Of a stretch of DNA of 64,000 bases, positions 51,730-61,362 are shown in pieces. Each line of letters starts with the position of its first letter. Within the stretch, counting starts at the first letter, position 1. The notes under the pieces are model-generated. The model worked only from the letters and a program-made list of their open reading frames with translations, searched no databases and was not told the origin of the DNA. The DNA is from Acetivibrio alkalicellulosi (GTDB lineage Bacteria > Bacillota > Clostridia > Acetivibrionales > Acetivibrionaceae). The position numbers and the translations under genes were made by a program. The stretch lies in the NCBI GenBank assembly GCA_008125075.1, contig VLTH01000001.1:484407-548406 (forward strand), read 5' to 3'.

Positions 51730-54156
51730 ATGCCACGTGTTAAAAAGTTATCTAGCAGCATGTTAAGGAAAGAGTGCAAACCAAGTTTTTTTAAATTTCA
51801 GGATACCTCCAAATTAGGAACTTTTGATGATATTATAGGACAAGAACGAGCAGTAAAATCAATGGAATTTGGATTAAAGATAAAAACCAGAGGATATAAT
51901 ATTTTTATGAGTGGTATGACCGGTACAGGAAAAACCAGTTATGCCTTAAGTGTTGTAAAAAAGATAGCAAAAGAGTTAAAAACACCTGATGACTGGTGTT
52001 ATGTATATAATTTTGACAATCCTAATCAGCCTAAAGCCATAAATTTACCTGTAGGCATAGGCAAAATATTTCAAAAAGACATGGAAGATTTTATAAAGGT
52101 ATTTAAGCTTGAGATAACAAAGGCTTTTGACAGTGAGGATTATGAAAGAGAAAAGACAGCCATTGCAAAAGAGTTTCAGGTTAAGAGATCTGAATTAATG
52201 GAAAAACTTAACAGCGATGCGGAAAAGCAAGGGTTTAAAGTAAAAACTACAAATGCAGGAATTTATTTCTTACCTGTTGTAGAAGGCAAAACAATAACTG
52301 AAGAAGAGTATGGGGAACTAGATGAAAAGATAAAAAATGAAATAACTGAGAAATCTAATGTAGTACAGCTTGAAACTCTAGACATAATAAAAAGGATCAA
52401 AAACATTGAAAAAGAGGCAGAAGAAAGAGTATCTGAATGGGAAAATAAAATTGCCCTGTTTGCAGTTGGTATACAAATCAATGACTTAAAAGAAAAATAC
52501 AGGGACTATAAAAAAGTTTTAGATTACCTTGAAAAAGTACAAGAAGATATATTAAAAAATCTTGACGAATTTAGAGAAGAAGAACTTTCAGAAGAACAGC
52601 AGCTCATTATTCCATGGATAAGAGGTCCAGAAGATTCACATGCCGATAAGTATAAAGTGAATCTTTTTATAGATAATAGCGAACTTGAAGGTGCACCTGT
52701 AATAGTAGATTTCAATCCTACTTTTTATAATCTCCTTGGGAAATTAGAATATGAAAATGAATTTGGCACTATGACTACTGACTTTACAATGATAAAAAGT
52801 GGTTTGTTTCATCAGGCAAATGGAGGTTATCTTATAATTCAGGCAAAAGATGTATTAAGCAATGTTCAGTCATGGGAAGCTTTAAAAAGAGTCCTTAGAG
52901 CAAGAGAAATAATGATAGAAAATATGAAAGAACAGATGGGACTCATTGCTGTTTCAACTTTAAAACCAGAGCCCATTCCTGTTGACATAAAGGTTATTTT
53001 AGTTGGTAGTGAGTACATTTATCAGTTGTTATATGAATATGATGAAGATTTTAAGAAGCTATTTAAGATAAAGGTAGATTTTGATGCGGAGATGGAAAGA
53101 AACAGCGAAAATATAAAAAAACTTGCACAGTTTATAAGTTCATTTTGTAATAGAGAAAAAACTGCTCATTTTGATAAGACAGGAGTAGCAAAAGTTGTTG
53201 AATATAGCTCAAGATTAGTGGAAGATCAAAATAAACTTTCCACTCGATTTAATGACATTGTTGAAATACTTTGTGAATCATCTGCATGGGCTGAAATTGA
53301 CGGAAGTTCTGTAGTAAATTCTGAGCATGTAAAGAAGGCAATACAAGAAAAAATTTATAGATCAAATAAGTATGATAAAAAGCTTTTAGAGTTACTAGAG
53401 GATGGAACTATAATGATAGATACAGATGGAGATGTTGTAGGTCAAATAAACAGTCTTACAATACTTGACATGGGAGACTATTCATTTGGAAAACCAGCTA
53501 GAATAACTGCAAATACATTTATGGGAGAAAGAGGCATAGTAAATATAGAAAGAGAAATTGAGATGAGTGGGACTTCCCATTCAAAAGGTGTTATGATATT
53601 AAGTGGCTATATTGGACAAAAATACGCACAGGATATGCCATTGTCATTAACTGCAAGCCTTTGTTTTGAACAACTATATGGAGGCATTGACGGAGACAGT
53701 GCATCTAGTGCCGAGTTATATGCTGTACTGTCAAGTCTATCAGAAGTGCCTATTAGTCAGAGCTTTGCAGTAACAGGGTCTGTAAATCAAAAAGGAGAAA
53801 TCCAACCTATCGGAGGGGCAACGGAGAAAATAGAAGGGTTTTTTGAGCTATGTAAATTAAGAGGTTTAAATGGTAAGCAGGGTGTAATAATACCCCATCA
53901 GAACATAAAGAATCTAGTTTTAAATGATGAAGTTGTTGAAGCGTGCAAAGAAGGGAAATTTAGTGTTTATGCTGTTAAAAATATTGATGAGGGTATTGAA
54001 ATACTAACAGGCAAAAAGGCAGGAGTAAAAAATGAAAAAGGTCAGTATCCACCAGAATCAATAAACTATCTAGTATATGAAAAGCTTAAAAAGTACTCAA
54101 AGATGTCAGCAGGAGCAGAAAAACGCGATAAAACGACAGATAAACCAAAGGATTAA
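51730..54156 (+). CDS. Lon-type ATP-dependent serine protease (AAA plus Lon-P, LonB/LonC-like)
   Basis: About 808 residues, cytoplasmic. An AAA module begins near residue 30 (GTFDDIIGQERAVKSMEFGL; Walker A SGMTGTGKTS at about 62). It is interrupted by a long coiled-coil-rich insertion (about 130-290). The C-terminal Lon protease domain has Ser657 in GDSASSAELYAVL and Lys700 in GGATEKIEGFF, 43 residues apart as in Lon. There is no canonical Lon N-domain, so this is the alternative clostridial Lon-like protease rather than LonA. ATG with AAAGGGGG. Monocistronic. Confidence 0.9.
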   Translation: MPRVKKLSSSMLRKECKPSFFKFQDTSKLGTFDDIIGQERAVKSMEFGLKIKTRGYNIFMSGMTGTGKTSYALSVVKKIAKELKTPDDWCYVYNFDNPNQPKAINLPVGIGKIFQKDMEDFIKVFKLEITKAFDSEDYEREKTAIAKEFQVKRSELMEKLNSDAEKQGFKVKTTNAGIYFLPVVEGKTITEEEYGELDEKIKNEITEKSNVVQLETLDIIKRIKNIEKEAEERVSEWENKIALFAVGIQINDLKEKYRDYKKVLDYLEKVQEDILKNLDEFREEELSEEQQLIIPWIRGPEDSHADKYKVNLFIDNSELEGAPVIVDFNPTFYNLLGKLEYENEFGTMTTDFTMIKSGLFHQANGGYLIIQAKDVLSNVQSWEALKRVLRAREIMIENMKEQMGLIAVSTLKPEPIPVDIKVILVGSEYIYQLLYEYDEDFKKLFKIKVDFDAEMERNSENIKKLAQFISSFCNREKTAHFDKTGVAKVVEYSSRLVEDQNKLSTRFNDIVEILCESSAWAEIDGSSVVNSEHVKKAIQEKIYRSNKYDKKLLELLEDGTIMIDTDGDVVGQINSLTILDMGDYSFGKPARITANTFMGERGIVNIEREIEMSGTSHSKGVMILSGYIGQKYAQDMPLSLTASLCFEQLYGGIDGDSASSAELYAVLSSLSEVPISQSFAVTGSVNQKGEIQPIGGATEKIEGFFELCKLRGLNGKQGVIIPHQNIKNLVLNDEVVEACKEGKFSVYAVKNIDEGIEILTGKKAGVKNEKGQYPPESINYLVYEKLKKYSKMSAGAEKRDKTTDKPKD

Positions 54157-54201
54157 AAAAATAGAGAAATAATGTGGCAATTTCCCGGGAAATGTAGAAA
54201 A

Positions 54202-54229
54202 GCGAAACGAGGGGACGTTCTTGCGTTTC
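54202..54229 (+). repeat. REP-like palindrome around GGGGACGTTCTTG
   Basis: GAAACG (54204-54209) and CGTTTC (54224-54229) flank AGGGGACGTTCTTG. Similar GGGGAC-containing palindromes are scattered in clostridial genomes near REP-type transposase genes. None is encoded here. Confidence 0.4.
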
Positions 54230-54257
54230 ATTAAAGCATACACCAGTATACCTTGCA

Positions 54258-54311
54258 AGAATTCAGTATTAAGAATATAAGATACTCTGACAATTCTAAA
54301 TACTGAATTCT
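54258..54311 (+). terminator. Hairpin between convergent protease and epimerase genes
   Basis: AGAATTCAGTATT pairs with AATACTGAATTCT, 13 perfect base pairs, across a 28-base loop. Confidence 0.6.
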
Positions 54312-54345
54312 GGGTTATGGGTTCTCCTTCTAAGCTTTGCTAAGG

Positions 54346-55347
54346 TTATATTTTCAGCATCCCATATTGTGCAATTATCTTGTCCATTGTATTGTTCCAG
54401 TCATCATCAACTGTACAATACCTAGGATTTTCTTCAAACCACTCTACACTTTCTTTTACACCTGAAGAAAAAGGTATAGAGGGCATATAGTCTGGTACAA
54501 ATCTCTTGATTTTTGAATTGTCGAAAACAGCACTTACTGCTTTGTCACCTAAAAGGCTTCCGGTAGCATCAGGCAAAAAGCGGGAAATAAAATCTGAAGG
54601 TATATGTATTATTTTTGGCTTTTCTCCAGCAGCACTTCCTATGAAATTATATATTTGATTCCATGTTAATACTTCATCAGATGTAATGTGAAAAGCATGA
54701 CCTATAGCTTGCATATTTCCAATCAATCCCAAAAAGCCCTTTGCAAAGTCCTTATTATGTGTCATTGTCCAAAGAGATGTTCCATCACCATGAACGATTA
54801 TTTCTTTTCCCTTTCTAATACGGTCTACAATAGACCAGGGTTTTGACCAGCTATTTAGTGCAGCAGGTATCATAGAAAGTCCATAGGTTAAAGAAGGTCT
54901 TACTATGGTAATTGGAAAATCATTTGATCTATATTCATATAAAAGCAATTCTTCACAGGCTATTTTATCACGAGAGTACTGCCAATAAGGATTATAGAGT
55001 GGGGTTGACTCTGTGACAATATAGTGGGAAAGAGGTTTTTGATAAGCTGAAGCAGAGCTTATAAATATATACTGGCTAGTTTTCTCTCGAAAAAGCTCTA
55101 AATCTCTTTTAATATCCTCTGGAGTAAAAGCTATCCAATCTACTACCACATCAAAAGAGTAGTTTTTTAATGCCTCAGACGTAGACTTAAAATCTGTAAT
55201 GTCACATTTAATAACTTTTGAATTAGAGGTTATAAATTCATGTCTATTTCCTCTGTTTAGAATGTATAAATCAATTCCTCTTTCAACTGCAAGTTTAGAC
55301 ACAGCTTCACTGATAATTCCCGTTCCACCAATAAATAATACTTTCAT
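54346..55347 (-). CDS. NAD(P)-dependent epimerase/reductase (extended SDR)
   Basis: About 333 residues. Rossmann motif FIGGTGIISEAVSKL at the N-terminus, then the acidic dinucleotide-specificity region and SSASAYQKPLSHY. The usual Tyr-xxx-Lys of SDRs appears as YSRDKIACE. The GGTGIIS start and WVTMTHN-like central stretch resemble the CSP41/sugar-nucleotide-epimerase-like group. Substrate unknown. ATG 55347 with AAGGAG about 11 bases upstream. Monocistronic. Confidence 0.85.
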   Translation of the reverse strand: MKVLFIGGTGIISEAVSKLAVERGIDLYILNRGNRHEFITSNSKVIKCDITDFKSTSEALKNYSFDVVVDWIAFTPEDIKRDLELFREKTSQYIFISSASAYQKPLSHYIVTESTPLYNPYWQYSRDKIACEELLLYEYRSNDFPITIVRPSLTYGLSMIPAALNSWSKPWSIVDRIRKGKEIIVHGDGTSLWTMTHNKDFAKGFLGLIGNMQAIGHAFHITSDEVLTWNQIYNFIGSAAGEKPKIIHIPSDFISRFLPDATGSLLGDKAVSAVFDNSKIKRFVPDYMPSIPFSSGVKESVEWFEENPRYCTVDDDWNNTMDKIIAQYGMLKI

Positions 55348-55557
55348 TTTATTAAAAGCTCCTTTTTATTTTTTTAAGTATACAAATATTCTAATACAAA
55401 AAACAAAAAATAAAAACAAAAAAATGTTGAACACTGCTCTTACTTAAAATAAAATAGAAACAAAGAGGTGTAATGTTTATTAATTTACTGGAAACTGTAA
55501 ATAATGACAATTTGCTTGTTGAAAGAAAAAACTTTTTATGATTTAAGGGGGGATAAA

Positions 55558-56334
55558 ATGAGAGAGAATCTAAATAAAATACTGAGTTATATTATAATAA
55601 TAATTGGTATTTTGGGAGTATTAAATTTTGCATTTCTTATGATGATTAATGCTGTCATTAATTTAGGTATTATTCTACCACTTTTTGTTGGAAGTATTTT
55701 TTTGGTGTGGGGAATAATCAGGATATCTGGTAAGAGTCACATTTTCACAATAAAAAACACTATATTAAGAAGAGCTATTACTTTTATAATTACACTATTT
55801 GTAGTTTCTTTTGTTTTGATACAGGGATTGATTTTGTTTTCAGCAAAAACCGATAAATTTTCCCAGTTAGATTATGTGGTTATACTTGGAGCAGGTCTTA
55901 AAGGAGAACTGATTACACCTACTTTACAGTACAGATTAGATAAGGGTATAGAATACCTTATAGAAAATCCAGAATTGATGGTTGTTGTTACGGGAGGCCA
56001 AGGGCCAGGGGAAACTATAACAGAAGCACTTGCAATGGAACGTTATTTAGTGAAAAACGGAATAGATATATCAAGAATAATTAAAGAAGACAGAGCTACT
56101 AGTACAAGTGAAAATTTCAAATTTTCTAAGGAAATACTGAACCAGATAAATGATAAAGATACTTACAGAATACTTATTGTTACAAATAATTTTCATATGT
56201 TTAGAAGTAAAATGATTGCAAAGAGGAATGGTTTTATTGTTTATGGGGCACCTGCAAGAACAAATCCTTATATTTTGCTTAATTGCCACATACGTGAATA
56301 CTTTGCAGTAATAAAATCAGTTATTTTTGATTGA
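55558..56334 (+). CDS. YdcF/SanA-like DUF218 membrane protein
   Basis: About 258 residues. Three hydrophobic segments in the first ~105 residues, then a DUF218 domain: DYVVILGAGLKGELITPTLQ, VVTGGQGPGETITEALAM, RATSTSENFKFS and NNFHMFRSKMIAKRNG. This domain occurs in SanA/ElyC, linked to envelope integrity; the reaction is unknown. ATG 55558 has AGGGGGG six bases away; a longer in-frame start lacks one. The next gene begins 37 bases later, suggesting an operon. Confidence 0.87.
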   Translation: MRENLNKILSYIIIIIGILGVLNFAFLMMINAVINLGIILPLFVGSIFLVWGIIRISGKSHIFTIKNTILRRAITFIITLFVVSFVLIQGLILFSAKTDKFSQLDYVVILGAGLKGELITPTLQYRLDKGIEYLIENPELMVVVTGGQGPGETITEALAMERYLVKNGIDISRIIKEDRATSTSENFKFSKEILNQINDKDTYRILIVTNNFHMFRSKMIAKRNGFIVYGAPARTNPYILLNCHIREYFAVIKSVIFD

Positions 56335-56371
56335 TATTTCTATACTACTACTATTTTAGGGAGGTTATTAA

Positions 56372-56695
56372 ATGGAGTATTTAGGAGTAATGGCATTTGT
56401 TCTTGTCATGTTTCATATGGGATTACCTGATGATGTTAAAAGGCTAAAAAAACAAATAAAGAGGATTATTTCAAAAAGGAAAAAGGGAGTTGATTTTGTT
56501 ATGTCAAGTATTATAAAAGAGCTTGAAGGAAAAAGATGCAAAATTACTTTGTATGATAATATTGAAGAAATAACATGTAATGTTTTGCAAGTAGATGAAC
56601 AATGGATAAAGGCAATTAAAGTAGACAGACAGGGAAAAGAATCAACAGTTATATTAAGAATTGAAGACATAGAGAGGGTAAAAATTATAGAATAA
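56372..56695 (+). CDS. Small conserved protein with N-terminal membrane segment
   Basis: About 107 residues. A hydrophobic start (MEYLGVMAFVLVMFHMG), a basic stretch (KKQIKRIISKRKKG), then a compact domain IIKELEGKRCKITLYDNIEE with VLRIEDIERVKII that looks like a small Sm/SH3-like beta-barrel. Function unknown. ATG with GGGAGG. Probably co-transcribed with the YdcF-like gene. Confidence 0.75.
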   Translation: MEYLGVMAFVLVMFHMGLPDDVKRLKKQIKRIISKRKKGVDFVMSSIIKELEGKRCKITLYDNIEEITCNVLQVDEQWIKAIKVDRQGKESTVILRIEDIERVKIIE

Positions 56696-56754
56696 CTATC
56701 TCTACTAATGCTAGATATTAAAACTACAAAATTTAGCTCAATAATGTATTTTGT

Positions 56755-56792
56755 AAAGGGTAACAAATGTGAAGAAAAATATGCACCCTTTT
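56755..56792 (+). repeat. Family A hairpin serving as terminator
   Basis: AAAGGGT / ACCCTTT arms around the conserved loop ACAAATGTGAAGAAAAATAT, 60 bases after the preceding stop codon. Confidence 0.65.
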
Positions 56793-56923
56793 GTAAAAGC
56801 TCCTTCATAATCAAATAACATAATTTTTATGTAAAGCAAGGAACAATTCCAGCAGAGTTAACATAATATATAATAACTAGGAGAAGGAACTTCCGGTAAT
56901 TGTATTATGAAAGGAGCGGTATA

Positions 56924-57361
56924 ATGTCTACTAATAAAAGATTTGATGCTGGAGCAGGAGCAGTATGTACAGGAAATTTTGCATCTCTTTTAGCTGGCTA
57001 TATTGGTGAAACTGTAACAATATTTACAGGTAGTGGAGGCCAGTCAGGAGCAGGTTTTACTGGAGTTGTACTATCTGTTAATCAGGTATTTGTAAGACTT
57101 ATTACAAGAATAGGACCTCCACCAGGATGTTCATTAGGAAATGCTTGTACAGGATTTAATGTTGGAGGATATGGTTATGGAACAGGCTCTGGATGTGCAA
57201 CAACTACAATGGCAGGCTATGCTCCAGGCCCAATACTTCCAGCTAGTATGAGTGGGGCAGTAACAGCAGGAGGCTGGAATGCAAATCCTGTATATACAGT
57301 AGGTTCTGTTACTGATATTCCTATTTCGGCTATTGTATCATTTGTTCATAACGCAGTGTAA
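56924..57361 (+). CDS. Gly-rich small protein of unknown function (possible surface or spore-layer protein)
   Basis: About 145 residues. The first part holds CTGNFASLLAGYIGETVTIF and TGVVLSVNQVFVRLITRIGP, a small beta-barrel-like unit; the middle is Gly/Cys/Ala-rich; the end reads VGSVTDIPISAIVSFVHNAV. The pattern resembles clostridial proteins of the YuzF/DUF2642-like kind. Base composition is richer in GC than neighbours because of Gly/Ala codons. No signal peptide. ATG 56924 with AAAGGAG. Function not assignable. Confidence 0.7.
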   Translation: MSTNKRFDAGAGAVCTGNFASLLAGYIGETVTIFTGSGGQSGAGFTGVVLSVNQVFVRLITRIGPPPGCSLGNACTGFNVGGYGYGTGSGCATTTMAGYAPGPILPASMSGAVTAGGWNANPVYTVGSVTDIPISAIVSFVHNAV

Positions 57362-57424
57362 CACAGTTTAACTAAATGTGTTTCATTAAACAATAGAAGG
57401 ATTGTGTACATTGTAAAATTATTC

Positions 57425-57458
57425 AAAAGGTCTGGTGTTAAAGTTGCCAGATCTTTTT
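57425..57458 (+). terminator. Intrinsic terminator after the Gly-rich protein gene
   Basis: AAAGGTCTGG / CCAGATCTTT stem followed by TTT; an extended -10 (TGGTATAAT, 57510-57518) for the helicase gene follows. Confidence 0.8.
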
Positions 57459-57556
57459 ATGTTTCCATAATAATTTATGTTTTAAATCATAGAACAAAAA
57501 TTCGCCTTTTGGTATAATAGAATAGTGACGCTAAAAAGATGAGAAAGGTGTTTTTT

Positions 57557-59656
57557 GTGGACTTTTTTAATCTATTACATGAAAACTATAAAATAAAACT
57601 TAACAATGAACAAAAGCATGCAGTTACTCATATTAAAGGACCTGCTTTGGTGTTGGCAGGTCCCGGAAGTGGTAAAACTACTGTAATTACTTCTAGAACA
57701 GCATACCTTATATTAGAAGTTGGGGTAAGGCCAGAAAACATACTTACCATGACTTTTAACAGAGCAGCAAAAATTGAAATGGAGCAAAGATTTAATAGAA
57801 TATTTGGAGAAGGCACTGGGAGTAAAGTTCACTTTTCAACTCTTCACAGCTTTTGCAATCTGGTTGTAAGGGATTATGAAAAAAGACAGGGAAAAAGGTT
57901 AAGGAGAATTGAAGGTGATGAAGAGACACAATATAGTAAAAGAATTATATTAAAGGATATATATAACAAGATTAATGGTTCAAAAATAAATGATGATGAA
58001 CTTGAAGATTTAATAAATGCAATAGGACTTGCTAAAAACAAGATGATTAAAGATCTTAATGATATTGATATAAATATGAAAAATTTCCCGGAAATATATA
58101 AAGCTTATGAAGAAAATAAAAAAGCTAATTTATTTATGGATTTTGATGATATGCTGTCGTATTCACATAGCATTTTGACCAAGTGCCCCGATATTTTGAA
58201 TAAATATATTGAAAAATATCGGTTTATTCAAGTTGATGAGGGACAGGATCTTTCTAAAATCCAATTTGAAATACTTAAACTGCTTACAAAGTCTGATGAA
58301 AAAAACATTTTTATTGTAGCAGACGATGATCAATCAATTTATGGATTTAGAGGTGCAGAGCCTAAATATATACTTGAAATGGAAAGGCGCTATCCAGGGT
58401 GTGCCTATTTTTATCTTACCAATAATTACAGGTCTACAGCTAATATAGTCTATATAAGCAGTAGGTTTATAAAAGAAAACAATCATAGGTATGATAAAAA
58501 CCATTGTACTCAAAATGAGTTTATCCATGATCCCATTATTGTTAGTACAAGGGATGAAAACTATCAATTACAGTTTATTATAGACAAGATAAATGAGCAT
58601 CAAAAAAATAAAAAAGAGATAAATATAGCTCTTTTGTACAGAAACAATCTTTCTTCAATTCCATTAGCAGAAGTCCTTGATAGAAATGGACTGGAATTTA
58701 ACATTAAGCAAAACAAACTATTCTTTTTCAATCATTGGATAGTACAAGACATACTTTCTTTTTTTAGGTTTTCTTTAGATCAAACTGATATAGAGTCTTT
58801 AACTAGAATTTACTATAAAATGAATCGATATATATCAAAGGCTATGTTAGAACATGCTTTAACTACTGATTATAAAGATTCAATTATAGATGGAATTTTG
58901 ACATATGGTGATATAAAGCCATATAGTAAAAAATTAATATCAGATGTAAAAGTTGAGTTTAAAAGGCTATCTAAAAAGCGACCTTTAGATGGTCTAAACT
59001 ATATAGAAAAGGGTTTTAATTATTTTGATTATGTAAAGGACTACTGCGAAAATACGGGACTTTATTTTGAATTTCTCTACAGACTTTTTGGAGTTTTAAA
59101 GATAATAGCAGAAAATTACAAGACTATCCCTGAGTTTTTGCAGCGAGTTTTGGAAATTCAACAAATTTTAGAAGCTCCAAAACCAAACACTTATAAAAAA
59201 ACAATAACCTTATCTACGATACATTCTAGTAAAGGTCTTGAATATGATTGCGTCATGATGGTGGATCTAGTAAATAGCGAATTTCCAGGAGAAAATGCTA
59301 TTGAGCTTTCAAAAGAGGCTGATACAAAGGAACATTTAGAAGAAGAGAGAAGACTTTTTTATGTGGGAATTACCAGAGCAAAAGAGTATATATATCTGAT
59401 ATACCCAAAAAGTCGTAATGGATTTATTGAAGAGAGAACAATATTTATTGAAGAAATATTAAACTGTATTAAAACAAAACATCTAAGTGAAATTACAGAG
59501 GGTATAATAGTAAAGCACAAATATTTTGGGCAAGGGGTTGTTGTAGCTGTTTTAGAAGAGAAAAAAAATAGTGTAGTTGTAGAAATAGATTTTAAAGGTG
59601 CAAGAAGAAAACTAGATTTAGCAACATGTGTAGAAAGTGGATTGCTTACTTTTTAA
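57557..59656 (+). CDS. UvrD/PcrA-like superfamily 1A DNA helicase
   Basis: About 699 residues. 3'-5' helicase with motif I AGPGSGKTTVITSRTAYLI, Ia TFNRAAKIEM, II VDEGQD (usually DExQ with Phe/Tyr; here Gly), III DDDQSIYGFRGAEP, IV region LTNNYRST, V TIHSSKGLEYDCVMMVD and VI EERRLFYVGITRAKEYIYL. A C-terminal Tudor-like tail (KHKYFGQGVVVAVLEE) is typical of PcrA. Acts in repair or recombination. The start is placed at GTG 57557, with AAAGGTG at proper spacing; the in-frame ATG at 57539 has no ribosome site. Not clearly the main PcrA. Confidence 0.92.
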   Translation: MDFFNLLHENYKIKLNNEQKHAVTHIKGPALVLAGPGSGKTTVITSRTAYLILEVGVRPENILTMTFNRAAKIEMEQRFNRIFGEGTGSKVHFSTLHSFCNLVVRDYEKRQGKRLRRIEGDEETQYSKRIILKDIYNKINGSKINDDELEDLINAIGLAKNKMIKDLNDIDINMKNFPEIYKAYEENKKANLFMDFDDMLSYSHSILTKCPDILNKYIEKYRFIQVDEGQDLSKIQFEILKLLTKSDEKNIFIVADDDQSIYGFRGAEPKYILEMERRYPGCAYFYLTNNYRSTANIVYISSRFIKENNHRYDKNHCTQNEFIHDPIIVSTRDENYQLQFIIDKINEHQKNKKEINIALLYRNNLSSIPLAEVLDRNGLEFNIKQNKLFFFNHWIVQDILSFFRFSLDQTDIESLTRIYYKMNRYISKAMLEHALTTDYKDSIIDGILTYGDIKPYSKKLISDVKVEFKRLSKKRPLDGLNYIEKGFNYFDYVKDYCENTGLYFEFLYRLFGVLKIIAENYKTIPEFLQRVLEIQQILEAPKPNTYKKTITLSTIHSSKGLEYDCVMMVDLVNSEFPGENAIELSKEADTKEHLEEERRLFYVGITRAKEYIYLIYPKSRNGFIEERTIFIEEILNCIKTKHLSEITEGIIVKHKYFGQGVVVAVLEEKKNSVVVEIDFKGARRKLDLATCVESGLLTF

Positions 59657-59762
59657 TTTAGGAAATATTTTTTAAATGATAAAAGTTGAAGAAAAAAAAT
59701 AGTTTATGATAAAATAGCAGGGGAATATATAAAATAATTTTTAGTATTGGAAGGAGATTTTT

Positions 59763-60944
59763 ATGATAGAAGTTAAGAATAATGTATACTGGGTTGGAAT
59801 TAAAGATTGGGATTTAAGGAGATTTCACGGTCATGAATTGTCAACACATAGAGGATCTACTTACAACTCCTATATAATAAAAGATGAAAAGACAGTTTTA
59901 GTTGATACTGTTTGGAATCCATATAAAGAGGAGTTTGTTGAAAATCTTGAAAGAGAAGTAGGCCTTGAAAATATTGACATGATCATAATAAATCACTGTG
60001 AACCTGATCATGCAGGTAGTTTGGGATATTTAATGGAGAAAATTCCAAATACGCCAATTTACTGTTCTAAAAATGGAGAGCAAAGCATAAAAGGTCACTT
60101 TCATAAGGACTGGAACATAAATGTGGTTAAGACAGGAGATTCATTAAAAATAGGAGAAAATGAACTGGTCTTTGTTGAAATGACTATGATGCATTGGCCT
60201 GATAGTATGCTCACTTATGTAAAAGGGGCTAATGTTGTTCTTTCAAATGACGCTTTTGGACAGCATTATTCACCATCATCACTTTTTAATGATCAGGTTG
60301 ACCAATGCGAGCTTTATCAAGAAGCAATTAAATACTTTGCCAACATTTTAAATCCTTTCAGGCCTCTCATTAAGAAAAAAATAGAAGAAATCAAGGCCAT
60401 GAACCTTGATATAGATGTTATAGCTCCAAGCCATGGAGTAATATGGAGAGACAACCCAATTCAAATTGTAGAAAAATACTATGAATGGTCTCAGAGTGAC
60501 TTTAGTGAGGACTATGCTGTAATTGTATATGACACTATGTATGATGCTACAAAGAATATGGCACAGGCAATAGCTGAGGGACTTAGAAACAATAATATAA
60601 ATAGTAAATTGTACAATTCTTCTGTTACTGATAAAAGTGATTTAATAACCGAGTTATTTAAGGCTAAGGCTATTATCATGGGAAGTTGTACAGTTAATAA
60701 TGGAACCCTGTCTTCAATCTCCATGCTATTAGAAGAAATGCAGCTATTAAAGCTAAAAAATAAGCCTGCTGCTGCCTTTGGAAGTTTTGGATGGAGTGGA
60801 GAGGGACCAGGCCATATTTCTGAAAGACTCAAAAAAAATGGCATGAAAGTGGATTTAGAACCTATCAAATTTAAGTATCAACCTACAGAAGAACAACTCA
60901 AAGAATGTGTTGAATTTGGAGAAAAATTTGCACAAAGCTTATAA
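59763..60944 (+). CDS. Flavodiiron protein (FprA-type oxygen/NO reductase)
   Basis: About 393 residues, cytoplasmic. Metallo-beta-lactamase-like domain with diiron ligands in NHCEPDHAGSL (HxExDH) and MMHWPDSM, plus a late His in APSHGVIW. It is followed by a flavodoxin domain starting VIVYDTMYDATKNMAQAIAE with GSCTVNNGTLSS. It reduces O2 to water or NO to N2O with electrons from rubredoxin/ferredoxin-type partners, an oxygen defence of anaerobes. ATG with AAGGAG. Monocistronic, with a terminator downstream. Confidence 0.95.
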   Translation: MIEVKNNVYWVGIKDWDLRRFHGHELSTHRGSTYNSYIIKDEKTVLVDTVWNPYKEEFVENLEREVGLENIDMIIINHCEPDHAGSLGYLMEKIPNTPIYCSKNGEQSIKGHFHKDWNINVVKTGDSLKIGENELVFVEMTMMHWPDSMLTYVKGANVVLSNDAFGQHYSPSSLFNDQVDQCELYQEAIKYFANILNPFRPLIKKKIEEIKAMNLDIDVIAPSHGVIWRDNPIQIVEKYYEWSQSDFSEDYAVIVYDTMYDATKNMAQAIAEGLRNNNINSKLYNSSVTDKSDLITELFKAKAIIMGSCTVNNGTLSSISMLLEEMQLLKLKNKPAAAFGSFGWSGEGPGHISERLKKNGMKVDLEPIKFKYQPTEEQLKECVEFGEKFAQSL

Positions 60945-60998
60945 TTCAAAATTCACAATGTTTTTTTCATATTATTGTTTAATTAAATAATATGCACT

Positions 60999-61040
60999 CC
61001 CTTAGGTTTTATTTCTTAAAGCCTGAGGGTTTATTTTTTT
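60999..61040 (+). terminator. Intrinsic terminator of the flavodiiron gene
   Basis: CCCTTAGG / CCTGAGGG stem (one G-U) followed by TTTATTTTTTT. Confidence 0.7.
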
Positions 61041-61127
61041 GACACTATATATTGGCGAATCCTGTCTAAATCTAAAACTCATATATAAAATTTATATCTG
61101 TATAAACCAATTTTTTTAATTTTCATC

Positions 61128-61156
61128 TTGACTTATTGTAAATGTTATTTTAATAT
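61128..61156 (+). promoter_or_regulatory. Promoter of the dockerin-transglutaminase gene
   Basis: TTGACT (61128-61133), 17-base spacer, TAATAT (61151-61156), leaving a leader of about 200 bases. That leader shows AT-rich sequence only. Confidence 0.5.
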
Positions 61157-61362
61157 TGGAAATAAGTATATATATATAATAATTTAACCATTGATTATTT
61201 TTGTCTTAAATCATAGAAAATTCTAATTTAGGATTACACAATTAAACACTTTTATAGAAATATAGAAAAAATAATTTATGCAATTAATGAAAATTTGTGC
61301 AATTAAAGGAGCGAATTTTTGTTAAAAAATAAAATAAATTAAAAGTAGGGGGTAATTTTGAA

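Noticed and set aside
61022..61362. Additional small gene before the dockerin protein
   Set aside because: AT-rich with frequent stops in all frames; only a promoter candidate is supportable.
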